A stretch of DNA of 64,000 nt from Yamagishiella unicocca (lineage: Eukaryota; Chlorophyta; Chlorophyceae; Chlamydomonadales; Volvocaceae). The first letter of the stretch is position 1. Each line of letters begins with the position of its first letter. This document shows positions 1-12,238 of the stretch, piece after piece. The notes beneath the pieces were generated by a model, which saw only the letters and a program-made list of their open reading frames with translations, was not told where the DNA came from and did no database searches. Where the stretch lies: positions 62,001 to 126,000 of the forward strand of contig BDSL01000134.1 of assembly GCA_003116995.1 (NCBI GenBank), in the 5' to 3' direction. The translations under genes and the position numbers were made by a program.

Positions 1-13
1 CAGCTGTGCTCGG

Positions 14-331
14 CGGTTCCTGTACTGTGTTCCAACCACCACGCAGGACGCATTATTCTCCAGCGAATTATCTGCAGGAACATTCAATAAGATGTCAGAT
101 AACCTAATTGGTATAATTGACGAATTGGCCAGTAAAGACCAGGGCAAACGAGGCTTACCTCTGTCGCGCGCTCGGTTCCTGTACTGGGTTCCAACCACCA
201 CGCAGGACGCATTATTCTCCAGCGAATTATCTGCAGGAACATTCAATAAGATGTCAGATAACCTAATTGGTATATTGACGAATTGGCCAGTAAAGACCAG
301 GGCAAACGAGGCTTACCTCTGTCGCGCGCCT
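14..331. repeat. 159-bp tandem duplication (two copies)
   Basis: A block starting CGGTTCCTGTACTG at 14 recurs at 173, so the period is 159 bp (53 codons). The copies are nearly identical. The second lacks one A in the GGTATAATTGACG stretch, which shifts its reading frame relative to the first. Confidence 0.9.
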
Positions 332-487
332 TCCGCGCTATGGGCTTCGGAAACCCTTGATGTTGTGGAACTGGCCATTCAGGACCTCGTGACTCGATGT
401 CTGTTGCAAAATCCGTGCCAACGTTGGCTTGAAGGAGAGGGGCGGCGCTGCCAAATACAGTCGCTTGCTAACTGTGTTCTTGCGTGA
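92..487 (+). pseudogene. Coding-like remnant, possibly a kinase C-lobe tail
   Basis: The open frame crosses the 159-bp duplication. The part after it reads ETLDVVELAIQDLVTRCLLQ followed by NPCQR, which resembles the end of a protein-kinase C-lobe (pattern DLhxxCLxxDPxxR). The duplicated segment carries a 1-bp deletion, so both copies cannot be read in the same frame. No start, splice sites or catalytic motifs could be fixed. Function is inferred from this one short motif and is weak. Confidence 0.25.
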
Positions 488-2890
488 TCGATGGATGGAC
501 GATGCCTAACGAACATATCTTGAACACAGGCCTGTGTCGGCAAGAAGCACCAGCACACAGAACATAATGGTCAGGATTACCGAGACGTACGTGACGCGAG
601 CAGTAAGTAGGCAGGACCGACCCAATCGAGAAGCCCCAACACGCGCATCTGCGTGAATGTCCCAGCCCAACTACTTTGTACCTTAAAACGTCGTTCACTT
701 CCGAGGCCACACTCGACGAGCTCCTGTTGACATTGACTCAACCGACTGCTTCCGTATTTCTGGCTCCAGGCAGGCTCCTCTGGATGTGCTCATTACTGAT
801 GTACGGCGATGGTCATGTCGCGGAAATGATGGCTCGGCGTAAGCGATGGCCCGAGACGCGGGGAATGAAGGCGGTGGCGCGGTGCAGATCGTGGCTTGGT
901 GAAGATGATGTCCCAAGAGTAGTGGCGACGACGGTGGCGACGGACGTGATCACGCGGGCGAGGAAGCCGGCTCAGCTCGATGAAGACCATTCCGCACCCA
1001 GCCACTTACCGATGCCCGAGAAAACGCAGGCCTAACCAACGCCTCCCACTATCCTAGCGCTAGCTAGCCGTTTGATGTCCCTCGCTCCGCGTTTGGACGC
1101 GTATTCTGATACAAGCAAGTCACTCCAGCACCCGACCCCCCTGCCCACCCAAAGCCCCTCCCACCCGGAATGCTGTACAACCTTCCTGGATAACGACTCC
1201 TGGCGCAACTCCATCTTCAAAGCGAGGCCTGCTGCCTCCAGAGCACCACAGCTAGCGGCGATCTCAGCCGCCCACGCGTCCATCCAGCAACAACGTTGCA
1301 CGCATGTTATGATGGCTCTTTGCAGTCATGGCCGACGTTGCTTGCAAGGTATACCTGCTGAAGCATAACAGAATTTCAGCAGTTGCGGAAAATAGGCCGC
1401 TGGGGCCCAGTTTAGCTTTCATGTATGACAACTACAAATGAGCGAAGCAAACAGCATTCTATCCAATTCGATACTATGTTATACACATCATGTAGGTACG
1501 GAGTGATGTGTGATACGTAATTCAGGCAGGCTCCAGGCTAGCTACCCCACCTCGCAGAATCGCCTCCGCAACATGTCGTTCGCGAAGCAAAGGTCCATCT
1601 GGCGTGACTTCCAGAGGCGCACCATGCGAAGAATACTAATGATGTTGGGACGCCACCATTGCTATGGCGGTCAACAGCTGGGCAAGGAAGAAATGTTGTG
1701 GAACGGTTGTCAACCGCCCATGGATAAGAGCTTCAGAAGTAATAAAATACGCCTGAGCTACGCCAAAACGTAAGCAGCGGCTTGCGTTAATGTTTATTGT
1801 TGGAGCTGTTGTGACCCAGTAGCGGCCGTACGACCGTTATCCGCTTCCACTAGAGGGCAAAGGCCTTAACAGCTGCCAAACGAATTTGCCAATTTGGCGT
1901 CCGGCCTTTATCAGACATTTGTGTACAAGACCGTACTCGTACCCGATGTTGCGGCATGCCCTCGCAGTAGACGTCCAGCTTGAGCCTCACCTAAATCCAA
2001 TAAATTGCGGCCCTCTTGGGCATTGGGGCCCCGTTGCGACAACCAACTGTCGCTTATCTTTTCCAAAGGGCCGCTGTTTGCTTCACTTCACTCTGTATGC
2101 GAACTAGAAGGTCTCAGACAGGCTGCGCGTCCAAATCGTAGTTTGTGCAGCTTTGCGAAGCCAGTCGTCAAACGGGCCGCGGCAGCCGGCAAATTAAAGG
2201 TACAGTGAGAACGGCAAGGAATGTTGAGCTCCTTGGATCGGTGTTGCGAACCTAACGCACGGGCTTTTCCGTTGGCAAATTTGAAATGGCTGTCAAGAGC
2301 AATCCCACATTTGTTTACGGTATGGCAGCAGTTACTTTTTGAATGATTCTTGTATTCATTAGGTGATTACAAACAAATAGTTTACCCGCGTGGCGAGGCG
2401 TTCACGCGCCATGGACACATGGTGGCAAGTCGGCCATCGGCCAGGAAAGCCGGGCCTTCCTTAATCCTTCATCATCTAATGTCGCTGGTAATATAATGTT
2501 CGGGCACCATTTCGGCAGCAATATGGAACAGAAGAGACTTTGGGGACTGAGCCGTCCAGGGGGACTTTAATAAACAATCAGTGGAGAAACGCTTGGTTCC
2601 AGTCTGACTCCGGGTATCCATAAAATTACTTTTTCACGTGAGCGTAGTAAAAGATATATACGACATAGGAATGGCGTGGCCGAAACCAAAACCCATAAAA
2701 ATAAACTTGCGACGAGTCGCATGAAGGGCGTGCCTCATTAAAGGTTTTTAGAGGTTGATAGACCCTACTATGAAGCTGTGGAAGCATGTTTCAAGGAGTT
2801 CTGCCCTTTCATTTCTGGCAGTCGTAAGGTGGCATTCATTACGACGAGCCAGTGTTATGATTCAAAGTTTAGACAGGTCATATAGTGCAT
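488..2890. other. No gene recognised
   Basis: Only short overlapping open frames without recognisable motifs are present. From about 1350 to 2890 the composition is clearly more AT-rich than the coding parts of the window. I see no repeat array and no RNA gene. Confidence 0.4.
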
Positions 2891-2945
2891 TAGGTGCACT
2901 TCTTGCTGTTTGGCCCTAAATATAAAGCGGGACTGACCATGGAGC

Positions 2946-3231
2946 GAACCACTGGTTCACCGACGGATTGGGTATCTGCCAGAGGTGCAAATACGAGCAC
3001 CGTCTCGGCCCATGTTGCTGCGCCAACGAATACCTCTTCGATTATCTCGGGAACGTTTGCAAATCCACCTGCCCGCGCGGAATTTGCGGCGTGCGCTATC
3101 TTCAAGCCGAGGAGCAAGGGTTTGTGACACGTGTTTCTGCGCCCAACCCCCGGCGGTGCGGGCATATAGGGGCGAAGTCCGCCCCTCAGTTCCCCACCCA
3201 CTTAATACACGCCAGGCTCCGGCCGGCGTAA
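2946..3231 (+). CDS. Cys-rich open frame, possible exon
   Basis: One plus-strand frame gives GICQRCKYEHRLGPCCCANE, then YLFDYLGNVCKSTCPRGICG, with ten cysteines in about 40 residues. The CxxC and CPxG spacing recalls furin-like or GCC2/GCC3 cysteine-rich modules of secreted or surface proteins. The frame opens after a TAA near 2922 and runs into Pro/Arg-rich sequence. Splice borders and neighbouring exons were not identified, and the minus strand is also open here. It may be a fragment rather than a gene. Confidence 0.3.
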
Positions 3232-3268
3232 TATTATTATGATTATGATTATGATTATTATGATATTA
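3229..3268. repeat. (ATTATG)n microsatellite
   Basis: Short AT-rich simple repeat of ATT and ATG triplets. Confidence 0.85.
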
Positions 3269-3351
3269 CTTTTCTGCGCCCAACCATATCACAGGACCGC
3301 TGGAGGACTCTCCGCACGAGCCTGTCGGCTTGGTTTTGCTCCCCCTAGGAG

Positions 3352-3570
3352 ATGGGGATGGCAGGTGAGCCGTCACCTACCCGTCCTGTCAAGCGGCGTG
3401 CTGCCAACGCCAACACCCCGCCGCGTCAGCGTAAGCTGGAGCAGCGTGTGGACCCCAGCGTGCATGGTGAAGTGGATGCAGCCGTTAAGGGGGTAACTCG
3501 GGCCAAGGGTGGGCGCAAGATCAAGCAGCAAGCATTACGATGGGGTTTCAGTTGTGAGAGCGTTTCGTAA
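3352..3570 (+). CDS. Short basic open frame, unknown
   Basis: A 72-residue frame rich in Lys and Arg reads PVKRRAANANTPPRQRKLEQ and later GEVDAAVKGVTRAKGGRKIK. The composition is compatible with a nucleic-acid-binding tail. A longer 196-residue minus-strand frame (3426-4016) overlaps it, so coding status is uncertain. No family recognised. Confidence 0.2.
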   Translation: MGMAGEPSPTRPVKRRAANANTPPRQRKLEQRVDPSVHGEVDAAVKGVTRAKGGRKIKQQALRWGFSCESVS

Positions 3571-4061
3571 ACATCAATGGGACCTGACCTGCGGGTGCGA
3601 TGTGGCAAAGTGTTGAGGCTGTGAACGGCATGCTTGACATATGGTTGCGTATTCCGACGTGTTTGTCCCGTCCGTGAGGGTGTTTGTTGTTGACCGGTGT
3701 TGACAAGTTGACAATGGCCGGCGTGGCATGCTGATGACCGCCAATGATACACCATTGCTGCCAATAACTGTGCGCTGTTGTTTGGCACTTGTGTTCGACC
3801 CACAGCGTATATGGTAACTGCCAACGACCGCCAAATGTAAACTACAGAACTGCGCAACAGTATGTCTTGCACTGTCCATACACCATGGTCGAGGTTCCAC
3901 ACGGCAGGGGTGTGCTTGCAGGTGCTTGGTGGCTTCCAGCCTGAGAAGGTTTGTCTGTCTACAAGCAAGGCGAGGTCATAGGGGAACGGAGTCCTAGGGC
4001 ACGACAGCAAAGGCATCTGGCACCCGCCACGTCACTGCTCCTCAGCGGCCGGGAGTGAGGG

Positions 4062-4340
4062 AAAGGCTGGGGATTACTGCAAACCCACACGGGCTGGGGA
4101 TTGCTGTATACCCGTCGGGATTAGGGATTGAAATCGCCACCGCGAGGGGATCAAACCCGGCGAGGGATTGCCGGGCTGGGGAATAAATCCGGCGAGGGAT
4201 TGCCGGGCTGGGGAATAAATCCGGCGAGGGATTGCAGCGCTGGGGATTAGAACTGGCTTTGGGATTAAGGGATTAGGGATCAAACTCGCGGGGATTAAAT
4301 TTCAGAGGGGATTATAGGACCAACCAATTTCAAGGATTGG
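4062..4340. repeat. Degenerate ~33-bp minisatellite
   Basis: Units built on GGCGAGGGATTGCCGGGCTG and GGGGAATAAATCC recur in near-perfect form around 4160-4240, with decayed versions on both sides (GGGGATTA cores). Confidence 0.8.
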
Positions 4341-7300
4341 GATTAGAACGCCACTTTCCTACCCTCTGAACACCCCTAATTCCCGGGGCCATTCCCGGGG
4401 CCTAGAGCAGCATATTGAGCCGAATAGCCCAGAGCTACCGCATCATAAACACTTCCGCTGTTGATCGGCCAACGAGCTGTCTTCTCGATACAATCCCCGC
4501 ACCGGCATCAGCACACGTCTACCATCTAAGGTGGACTCACGCCAGGCGTCATCAAATAAACTGCAGCTGCTATAAACTTGGCCATGAACAGCTGACACCT
4601 CTTCAATGTTACGCCTGTACCTCATCAGTAATAATAGCGTTTGTAACTCGGGGGTTGTTGGCCCGGGTCCGTGGGGGCCCCAGATGTTATAGCGTACAGG
4701 GGGAGTCCACCATCTGGGACACCACCACGGTGCTGGTGGGCTGGTGGCCGGTGCTGGTGACCCGGCTGAGAGCGGCCAAGCACGACCCCTCGTCCCCACG
4801 GTAATGGTCTGTATGCGGGCTGGGGCCGGGCCGGGATTCGACGCGTCTCGTCCCACGGTATCCAGTCCACAACCCAAATCCTCCACTATGGGGCCCAAAT
4901 AGTAAAATGAACTCTCCCAGCAGTTTTTGTTCTCTCCATCTGGCACGACGTCGATGAGCTGCGACAGAGGTTCCCGGAAGTCAATGAGAGTTTTCTGGCA
5001 AACTTAAACGCGTGTTCATAAAGCATCCAACGACTGCGTGCTTTCTCGTCCGTCTTCTACTTCTATGTCGTGTAAAAGGCGTAGGGTCTTCTCGCCCCCT
5101 CCCTCAGCCCTTGCTTACTTGCATTACCGTCGCCACGGTGCTCAGTGCCCAGCCCGCAGCAACCTCACTGAACGGAGCCAAGGGGTTGCGGAAAAACGCC
5201 TGGACGCGACGTCAAACAAGGGGGGTGGGAGGGGGGAAGGGGGGTGGGTGGGCGGGCGGGGGGAGAAGGGGGGAGAGGGCAGGCTGCGGTGCCAGTATGA
5301 ATGCACGGAGCAGTGACCGCAAGTGATGCAGTGCGCAAGCCCGCCCTTTGCAAACGCTTAGTGACACGTCCCTACGCCCCTACCCAAACAGCAGTGGCAG
5401 TAGCAGTAGCGGCAGCAGTGCCGGGTGGCTGGGTGGCTGGTACCCGGGCTCCCCATCCTGCCGCCCCGTTCGGCCCCGTCCCCTCCCCCAGCTACCCACT
5501 CGCCAGGTCCCACCAGCCGTCACGGACCGTCTCCGCCAGCGAGTTGAGCAGCGGCTGCAACACGTAGACCCGCACCGGCCGCTGGCACAGTCCACGTGCA
5601 CCGCAGGTCCCACTCCCAACCCTCGAACCAGCCCCACCAGCTCCAGGGAAGGGGGTGAACCCTGGGCTGCGTGCTGCTGCTGCCCGCACAGGTCCACCAT
5701 GCCTATTTGGTTTTGTAGCGGTTTCGGAGCTGCTGGATGACGGTGTCGACGAGGCCTCGATGTCATAACCCTGGTAGTTACTGAGGCGTGGGCTGGTGAG
5801 GGGGAAACATACCGAGCAGGTAAGGCGCCAGGGTCGGCGCCGACGCCGTTGACGTTGCCCGAGACGCATTTGACACTCTTTGCCCCCCGAGTTGGGGGGC
5901 GCCACGTGGTCAGTTGTGCCGCCACCGCAGCAGCAGTAGGCCACCGGGATGCAGCACCTGCAGCACCTGCGTGACGCCGCTATGGTGGTGGTGCGGCTGC
6001 GGGCGCAAATAAGGGTGCGCCTGCCCGCCTGGTGCGGAGCGCGGCTCATGCTGTGGGTGCTGCGGCTCCAGCTCTACATCGAGCAGCTCGCCAGCTGGGC
6101 CAGCAGCTCGTAGTCCAGCAGGTGGTCCTCCTCGACGCCGCCACCATCAGGCCCACGCCTGCCGCTGACAGCATCGTTCACGGTAACGAAGTCGGAATGG
6201 TTGGCGACGTGCCATGATCTCCCTGCCGATGTCCCTGGCCGGCCGGCCGATCCGCTCAGCTTCTGCCGTCGCGGTCGCGGCAGCGACAGCTACCGTCCGT
6301 CCCGCCACTGAATGACTTTGTAATCTGATGCCATCTAGCCCTGTGCTTCCTGCTCCGCAACGAAGGTAGTGCCGCAGACTTAACTCGCCCGTGTCGGTTC
6401 GGTAAGCGAGCCTCAAGCGGTTTATCGCCATGGCATACAAAAGCTGCAAGGAGTTCCTCGCAAGAACACGTAACAACATAACTGCAGGTCCAAGCGCGTG
6501 GCGAGGCGTGGACGCAACGCGGCGATGTGGCAGCGAGGGCTCGACTCGCCTGATGGATTTAATGTCAACGGTCTGCTGCGAAATGTTTACTTAAACGTTG
6601 AATGCTTCAAACGAGTCCCGTCCTGCGCCTGAAGTTTCTTTTCCCGGACTCGTACCCCGTAAATGTCCTTCACAACTGCCGCCTCCGCAGCAACGCGACA
6701 AATTACAGGTTCAGCAGCTCTATATACATATTCTAGAACACAAAGTATATGCAACGACACTAGCACGTCACGGCAACTGCTGCGCACCTTGTTCGTTTCT
6801 CAATGCGACGCTGTGGGCGTGGAGCGGCTCCACCTTGCAGCGCTGCACCCCGATTCTTCTCCGTCTAGATGCCATCTGGAGCAGCTCTCACTTGGAAAGC
6901 GCTCAGGAGACGCCCGCTGCAGAGAAACAGTTGGGATGGCGCATTTTGTCAAGGAATGGCCAGCTTCCTGCGCTCTCAAGGTGAGTCTTTGATTGTTCTG
7001 CAGGCTTATGGCGCAGATAATTGTGTTGTGGAGCCAGGACTAGCCTGGGGAAGTTATGGGCCGTTTCGGACAATGGTCCTGACCGCCTGGCGTGGCTGAG
7101 CGCAGAACCTGGCCACAATCTGAAACAAATGGTTCCTGGCCGTTGTGCATGGGATTCAGCGAAGCGAAGCTTGCGCTTCAGCTTATCCGCGGTGATCTTC
7201 AGTGCGGGCTCTCCAAGGCAACGCATCTCGACGAGGCATGAAGTCCTCTTGCATGCTTCATAGCCTTTGTAACGATGCTGGCTGGGCGCCGTTCTGTTAT

Positions 7301-7790
7301 GATGCACACGCACCCCGATCTGTTTATGTGGAGTTGGCAAATCGCTGCTAAGCATATACCGCAATCCTTGCCTTCCCGCGTACTACCGCAGGGCGTCTGC
7401 TGCGGCCTGGCCCCCCCTCTCGCACACACGAACGGCACGGATGTGGGTCATTGGCTGGAGACATAAACCCACCTCGTCGCCCAGCCCCCTCCCTCGCAGG
7501 CGGCGTCCTCCACATAGATGTGCGCCAGCTGTGCTCCAGCGGCGCCGATTCGTCCGGCCCCCTTTGGCCACCTGACATGTGGGAAAGTATAACTGATGTG
7601 TACGGGACAGAGTCGGAGGCAAGGGGGTGCCCGAAGGACTGAAGTAGGGTGGCAGTGCGCTTCGACGGACTGGGAGGAAGCAGCGCCCCACACCAGGGTG
7701 TGCTCATTTCCCCGTCTGCCATGTCCTACTGCCGCCCCCACCAGGCCACGTCCCCAGCCCACGCGACCCTGCTCGCGCAGACCAATGCTC
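4341..7790. other. No gene resolved; scattered coding-like segments
   Basis: On the minus strand, about 6150 down to 5905 is open and ends SGVTQVLQVLHPGGLLLLRW before a stop. This weakly recalls the strand-4/5 region of class I SAM methyltransferases (LxxVLxPGGxLLL). About 5490-5600 on the same strand reads RPVRVYVLQPLLNSLAETVR. Neither could be joined into a gene. A G-rich tract lies at 5215-5280, and 5045-5100 is a copy of a short dispersed repeat also found in lpxC introns. Confidence 0.3.
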
Positions 7791-7919
7791 ACAGCTCCTG
7801 CCCCCCTCCCCGCCCGCCCGCAATCCATCCCTGTCGACCATAGATGCGTGCTGGCGCCTGGGCTTTCATCTGCTGCCGTGCGGCCGCCCCAAGACGCCAC
7901 TGCCTTTGCCCCCCCCCTG

Positions 7920-8052
7920 GATGTGACGATGACCAGCCTTTTGCACGCCCGGCCCCGCTCGCTGCCGCTGCCTCCGACCTACTTGCTAGCGAGGACCCGG
8001 ACACCGCGCGCGACGCCGTTGAGCTGGGTGTCAAGTTCGCCAAGGCAGTCAG
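7920..8052 (+). CDS. Isolated coding-like exon, unknown
   Basis: The frame reads DDQPFARPAPLAAAASDLLA then SEDPDTARDAVELGVKFAKA and ends at a consensus donor (AG|GTGAGT at 8053), phase 2. An acceptor at 8261/8262 would continue it in phase with SFYGHSVRVVMSESW before a stop. It is upstream of the kinase-like exons and on the same strand, but I cannot show that they belong to one gene. Confidence 0.3.
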
Positions 8053-9974
8053 GTGAGTCGCAGGATTAGGTTAGGGAGGGACGAAGAAATGCGCTTGTGG
8101 CACCGTTGTGGCCCTCCGCAGCCGTTCTGCGCACTGGACGCCGGAGAGGTCGGAACTGCAGTTGGCCTGATCCGACATAAGCCGGAATGGGGCCTTGGGC
8201 GACGTGGCGACCTCCAGGGCCGCTGACGCACATCTATTTCCGTTCTCCTCACCCGCACAAGCAGCTTCTATGGTCACTCTGTGCGTGTCGTGATGTCCGA
8301 GTCTTGGCCACCAGCAACCTGAACGCGGTGTCGTCCAAATGTGCGCCGCCTCCATCCTCCCACCTGCCGCTCACCGCTTCCTGGTGCTGGCGCGCTTACC
8401 CTGCGCGCCGCATGCCTGTTGCCACCAGTCGCCGCCATGGTGTGGCGCCCTCAAGCCTGCGGCAGCTCTTCGGGGCGGCGCCGGGCACAAGCGGCGCGGC
8501 GCCGTTGAGCCGCGAGCTGGCTGGCTGGCTGAGCCCGCACTGCACAGCCTGCGTTGCCGCCCATGCCGCTGGTCACGCTCATCACCGCGTCATTGCGGAT
8601 TCACTGCCGCGTGTTCAACACGGAGGGACCGCGTCCGCTTCGACTGGCGCCCCTACACTCCGGAGCTCAGCGGTCTGCTAGCTCTACTGCATGGGCCGAA
8701 GCCTCCATGCTCCCCCATCGTCTACCACCATCACCTTTCCTGTCCTTCGCCGAAGCCCGCACGACGCTGACGCTTCGCCCCTCGTTACGCCCACGCCGCC
8801 CACGTCGCTTCCCGAGACGACTCTTTCCCGTGCTCGAGGAAGGGGTTACACGGCGGTTCTGGTGTCGGGTTTGGGTATGGACCTGGGAGGTAGCCTCGTC
8901 CTTGTATGGTGGGTGTCTATCCTGGCAGTTGAACACGCAAGGGACCGATGGGTCGACCACCGCCGGTGCAGCCGCAGTGTCTGTTGGCGCGACAACTCTA
9001 AAGGCGCGATAACTCAAGTGGACAGTCCCGGCGGCGCGCAGCGCAGGACCCAGCGACGGGCGGCGAAGGAGGGACTGGCTTTGTGAAGTGACCGGTAGGA
9101 AACCTGGCTAGAAATGGAAGCTAATGGAGAAGAGGCGACCGCAGCCGCAGTGTGCGCCTTGTGCGTGGTGTTTGGTTGCGGGTCGCGTGTGACACAGAAA
9201 CTCATGCAGTGAACCAGCTTACAGATGCTCCCCGCGCCGTCCAAGGGATGGCCTCGTTCGAGTTCACAGCTCACGGGCGGCTTTTTGCTTGGGGTGTTTC
9301 TGTAGTTACTTCCCTTAAAGCTGCAGGACGTGGGGTTGGATGTTCTGGTGCCCCAGGACCATTGCCTTGCATTATGTTGGTGGCGTTTGGCAGGAGCGCG
9401 CTCCTGCCGGATGGCTACTCCTGCCGGATGGCTACTCCTGGCGGTGCAGGTGGACTACCGCGACCCACGAGTCGCGGCAAGCCTAGGGCAACGCTACGCC
9501 GCCAGCTGCGTGGGGTTGCGGGGTGGCAGGCAAGGCTGGAAGGAAGGAGCTGAGTGCGAGTGGTGGCGAGAGCGCGGAAAGCGATGTTAGGTATCGGTAT
9601 TGCCTTGCAGCGGATGCGGCGCATGCGTCGGGGCCGGCGATGGTGGTGTTGCGGTAATGGGGGCTGCGGCAGCGATGGCGGCGGCGAAGGCGATGAAGCT
9701 CACCGGGCTGGGACTTGGTCTCGGAGCATTCTGACGTCGTCTTCCCTCGCTTGGATACAGGACGACGGACGCCTGCGGCCTTTGTGTGTTATTGCCGTAC
9801 CTACAGCGCGTCTGTTGCCGTGAGAACTTATGGCGTACTGCATGGTGGACATTGTTTTCAGGGCGTCTTGCTTGCGATAGGGACACGTGTGGACCTCGCG
9901 ACTCAGGTCAGGACGCAGGCACGGGTGCAGGGCCCTTATGACCAAATCCGGTGGCGCCGCCGACTAGTACTTAG
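8053..9974. other. No gene resolved
   Basis: GC-rich sequence with many overlapping open frames but no motif I recognise. A 17-bp unit (CTCCTGCCGGATGGCTA) is duplicated at about 9401-9440. Confidence 0.35.
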
Positions 9975-10447
9975 CGGAGTCACGCCTCGTTCCTCGGCAC
10001 TGCCGCTGCTGCCCCCGCTGCTGCCCCTGCTTTCGCGCTGCACATTGTACGACTGCTGGACGAGATGGGTCCGGACGGGTCGCCGGGTTTCCTCATGGCG
10101 CAGGTGTTCGGAAAGGCGGCGTACTTGGCACCAGGTGGGTGGGTTGGCGGTTGCTGTTGGGTTTGAGGTTTGTTTGAAGCGTCGTCAACTGCTGCACGTG
10201 TAGTCGTGGTAGACCATAGAAACTTCACCGCCCGGCACCAAACCCACCTCACCTCGCCCTTATCTGTCCACCCACCCCGACTGACTGCGCTGCTGCGTAC
10301 GTCCGCCAAACCTACCCGAAGTGCCGCGTCCCAACACCGTCATCGCGACGGTGGCCGAGTGCTTCTCCCGAGGTGCGCTCGAGGGAGGGAGGCCCGCGAG
10401 GGGGACCCGGGTGTTTGCGGGGGGGAGGGAGAGCTGCAGCGTATGCG

Positions 10448-10603
10448 GCTATATGATGGCAGCCTGAAATTCCTTTCTCTATGAGGTCCATAATGTCATT
10501 GGCCAGGCGGTACTTACAAAGCCCCAGCCACACGGGGAGGGACAGCCCTGTATCTTGAAGCAGCTCAGCATGCAGGTTCCGCACCCTGCACATACCTGCG
10601 GTG
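10448..10603 (-). CDS. Coding-like segment inside the kinase intron, unknown
   Basis: The minus frame reads RVRNLHAELLQDTGLSLPVW then LGLCKYRLANDIMDLIEKGI, amphipathic and protein-like compared with its surroundings. It contains an internal GTAAGT that could be a donor. No family recognised and no neighbouring exons found. Confidence 0.25.
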
Positions 10604-10736
10604 CCCCGCTGGTCTTGCGCTCGCAGAACGCCCCTACCACACCACCACGGTGTTTTTACCCTCCCCGCCACCCCATCACTCGTCCCCACCACCCGACCAC
10701 TCCTCCCCAGGTGGGTTCACTAGCTAGGTAGGGAAG

Positions 10737-11440
10737 ATGTTTTGCTCGCGTTTTTGCGTTCTTGTCTGCGGGCTTAGGGGCATGTGTTCTGAGCTTTCGC
10801 GGTCCCCCACGGTTGCGCGGCGCGCCTCCGGCATCCTACGACGGACGCTGGCTGGCCCGGTCCGGTAATTTAGTGTTTCTCATTGCTGTGGCAGTGCTGT
10901 GGGGATCCGTCCAGCCCGGACCGCGCACTGCCATCCCCGTCTCCGGTCTGCTCGTCTGCTGTTTTCCGCCCCCGCCCCGCATCTATACGCTCCATCTTTC
11001 CTAACCGCCGTACTCCGTCGTACCGGACCGCGTCGTTCCTAACTGCCGTACTCCGTCATACATGACCTCGTCGTGCCCGTCTCCCAGCATATCCGGCCTC
11101 CACTTCACCGCCTCTGTCTCTTTCGCCGCGCCGCTGGGGCTGCTTCGTTGTTTTGGCCTCTGCCCACCCGTTCCGCAAATGGGTGTTGTTCCTGGCGCCC
11201 CCCGGTGCCCCTTGCCCGCATGTTTCACGCCGACCGCCATCGCCGCCCGCTCTGAGTCCTGGCCAGGTGACTTCCGCCGCCGGGTCGGGCCCCTGTTTTT
11301 GTTCGCTCGTTGCGTTCTTATCTGCGGGCGTCGGGACCTGCGTCTAGGCTCTCGCGGTCTCCGGTCCCCTATGGCGGCGCGGCTCCGGCCTCCTGCCACG
11401 GACGCTGGCGGACCCCGTCTGGTAATTTCTGGCTTCTTCA
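10737..11440. repeat. Diverged direct repeat pair (~145 bp)
   Basis: 10737-10885 and 11296-11440 align with several substitutions and small gaps (shared TTGCGTTCTT, CTGCGGGC, GGACGCTGGC and GGTAATTT blocks). Between them, CTAACYGCCGTACTCCGTC occurs twice at about 11001-11060. Confidence 0.6.
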
Positions 11441-12238
11441 TGTCGTCCGCAACATTATGATCGGTATTCGGGCGGGTCGGGGGCTTTTCGCGCTGTCCGC
11501 TCTCCCATCGCCCGCCGCCTCCCCCAGTTCTCCAGCTAGCGCCCAAAACCAACCGGTTTCGCGAAACGTTTCCTTGCGTCACGCGGGGCCCTCGCTTCCT
11601 TTCGTCTAGCCGCCGCCCGATTTAGCTTAGCCGCCGACGGTCGACAAATGACCTTTGTCTTTCGTCTCCTCACCCAAGTTCTCCAGCATGCATCTCGAAA
11701 CGTCTTTTCCTAACAGTGTTTCTCACATCCACGGGTCTTCCCCGAAACTCCCCCACACCACCAGCCCCTGCGCAGGCCGGCTGCTTGGCGCCGGTGTGGA
11801 CGTGTTCACATTCGGCATGGTGAGGACCCGGCAGAGGACGGGGGGATCCATGCAACGTCGTACATGTGGTTTGTGCCATACGCCGTACTTTCATAGGTTT
11901 CGGAGGCGACTGGCCGGTCACCAGGCCCACTGCCCGGCACTGCTTGGGTGCTATGTTCTGACCCAGCCACCTCTGTTCAGGCCCTTCTTGCTGCCTCGCC
12001 CTTCCCCACCGCCGCCGCCGCTGATCCCCTCTCCCTCGCTTCGCGGCTGATGTGGGAGCTGATGCCCTGCCAGCCGCACCATGGCGGAGTAGACCCCAAG
12101 GTATGTGGGTTTGGGTTGCATTGCCTCGTGCGCCAGATAACAACATTCATCGTTGATGATCCTTTGAGTTTTACCCACTGACTGACTCCTTGGGTTTTGC
12201 CTTCCCCCTTCCTCTCATCCCCCCCTCCTGTGGTACCT

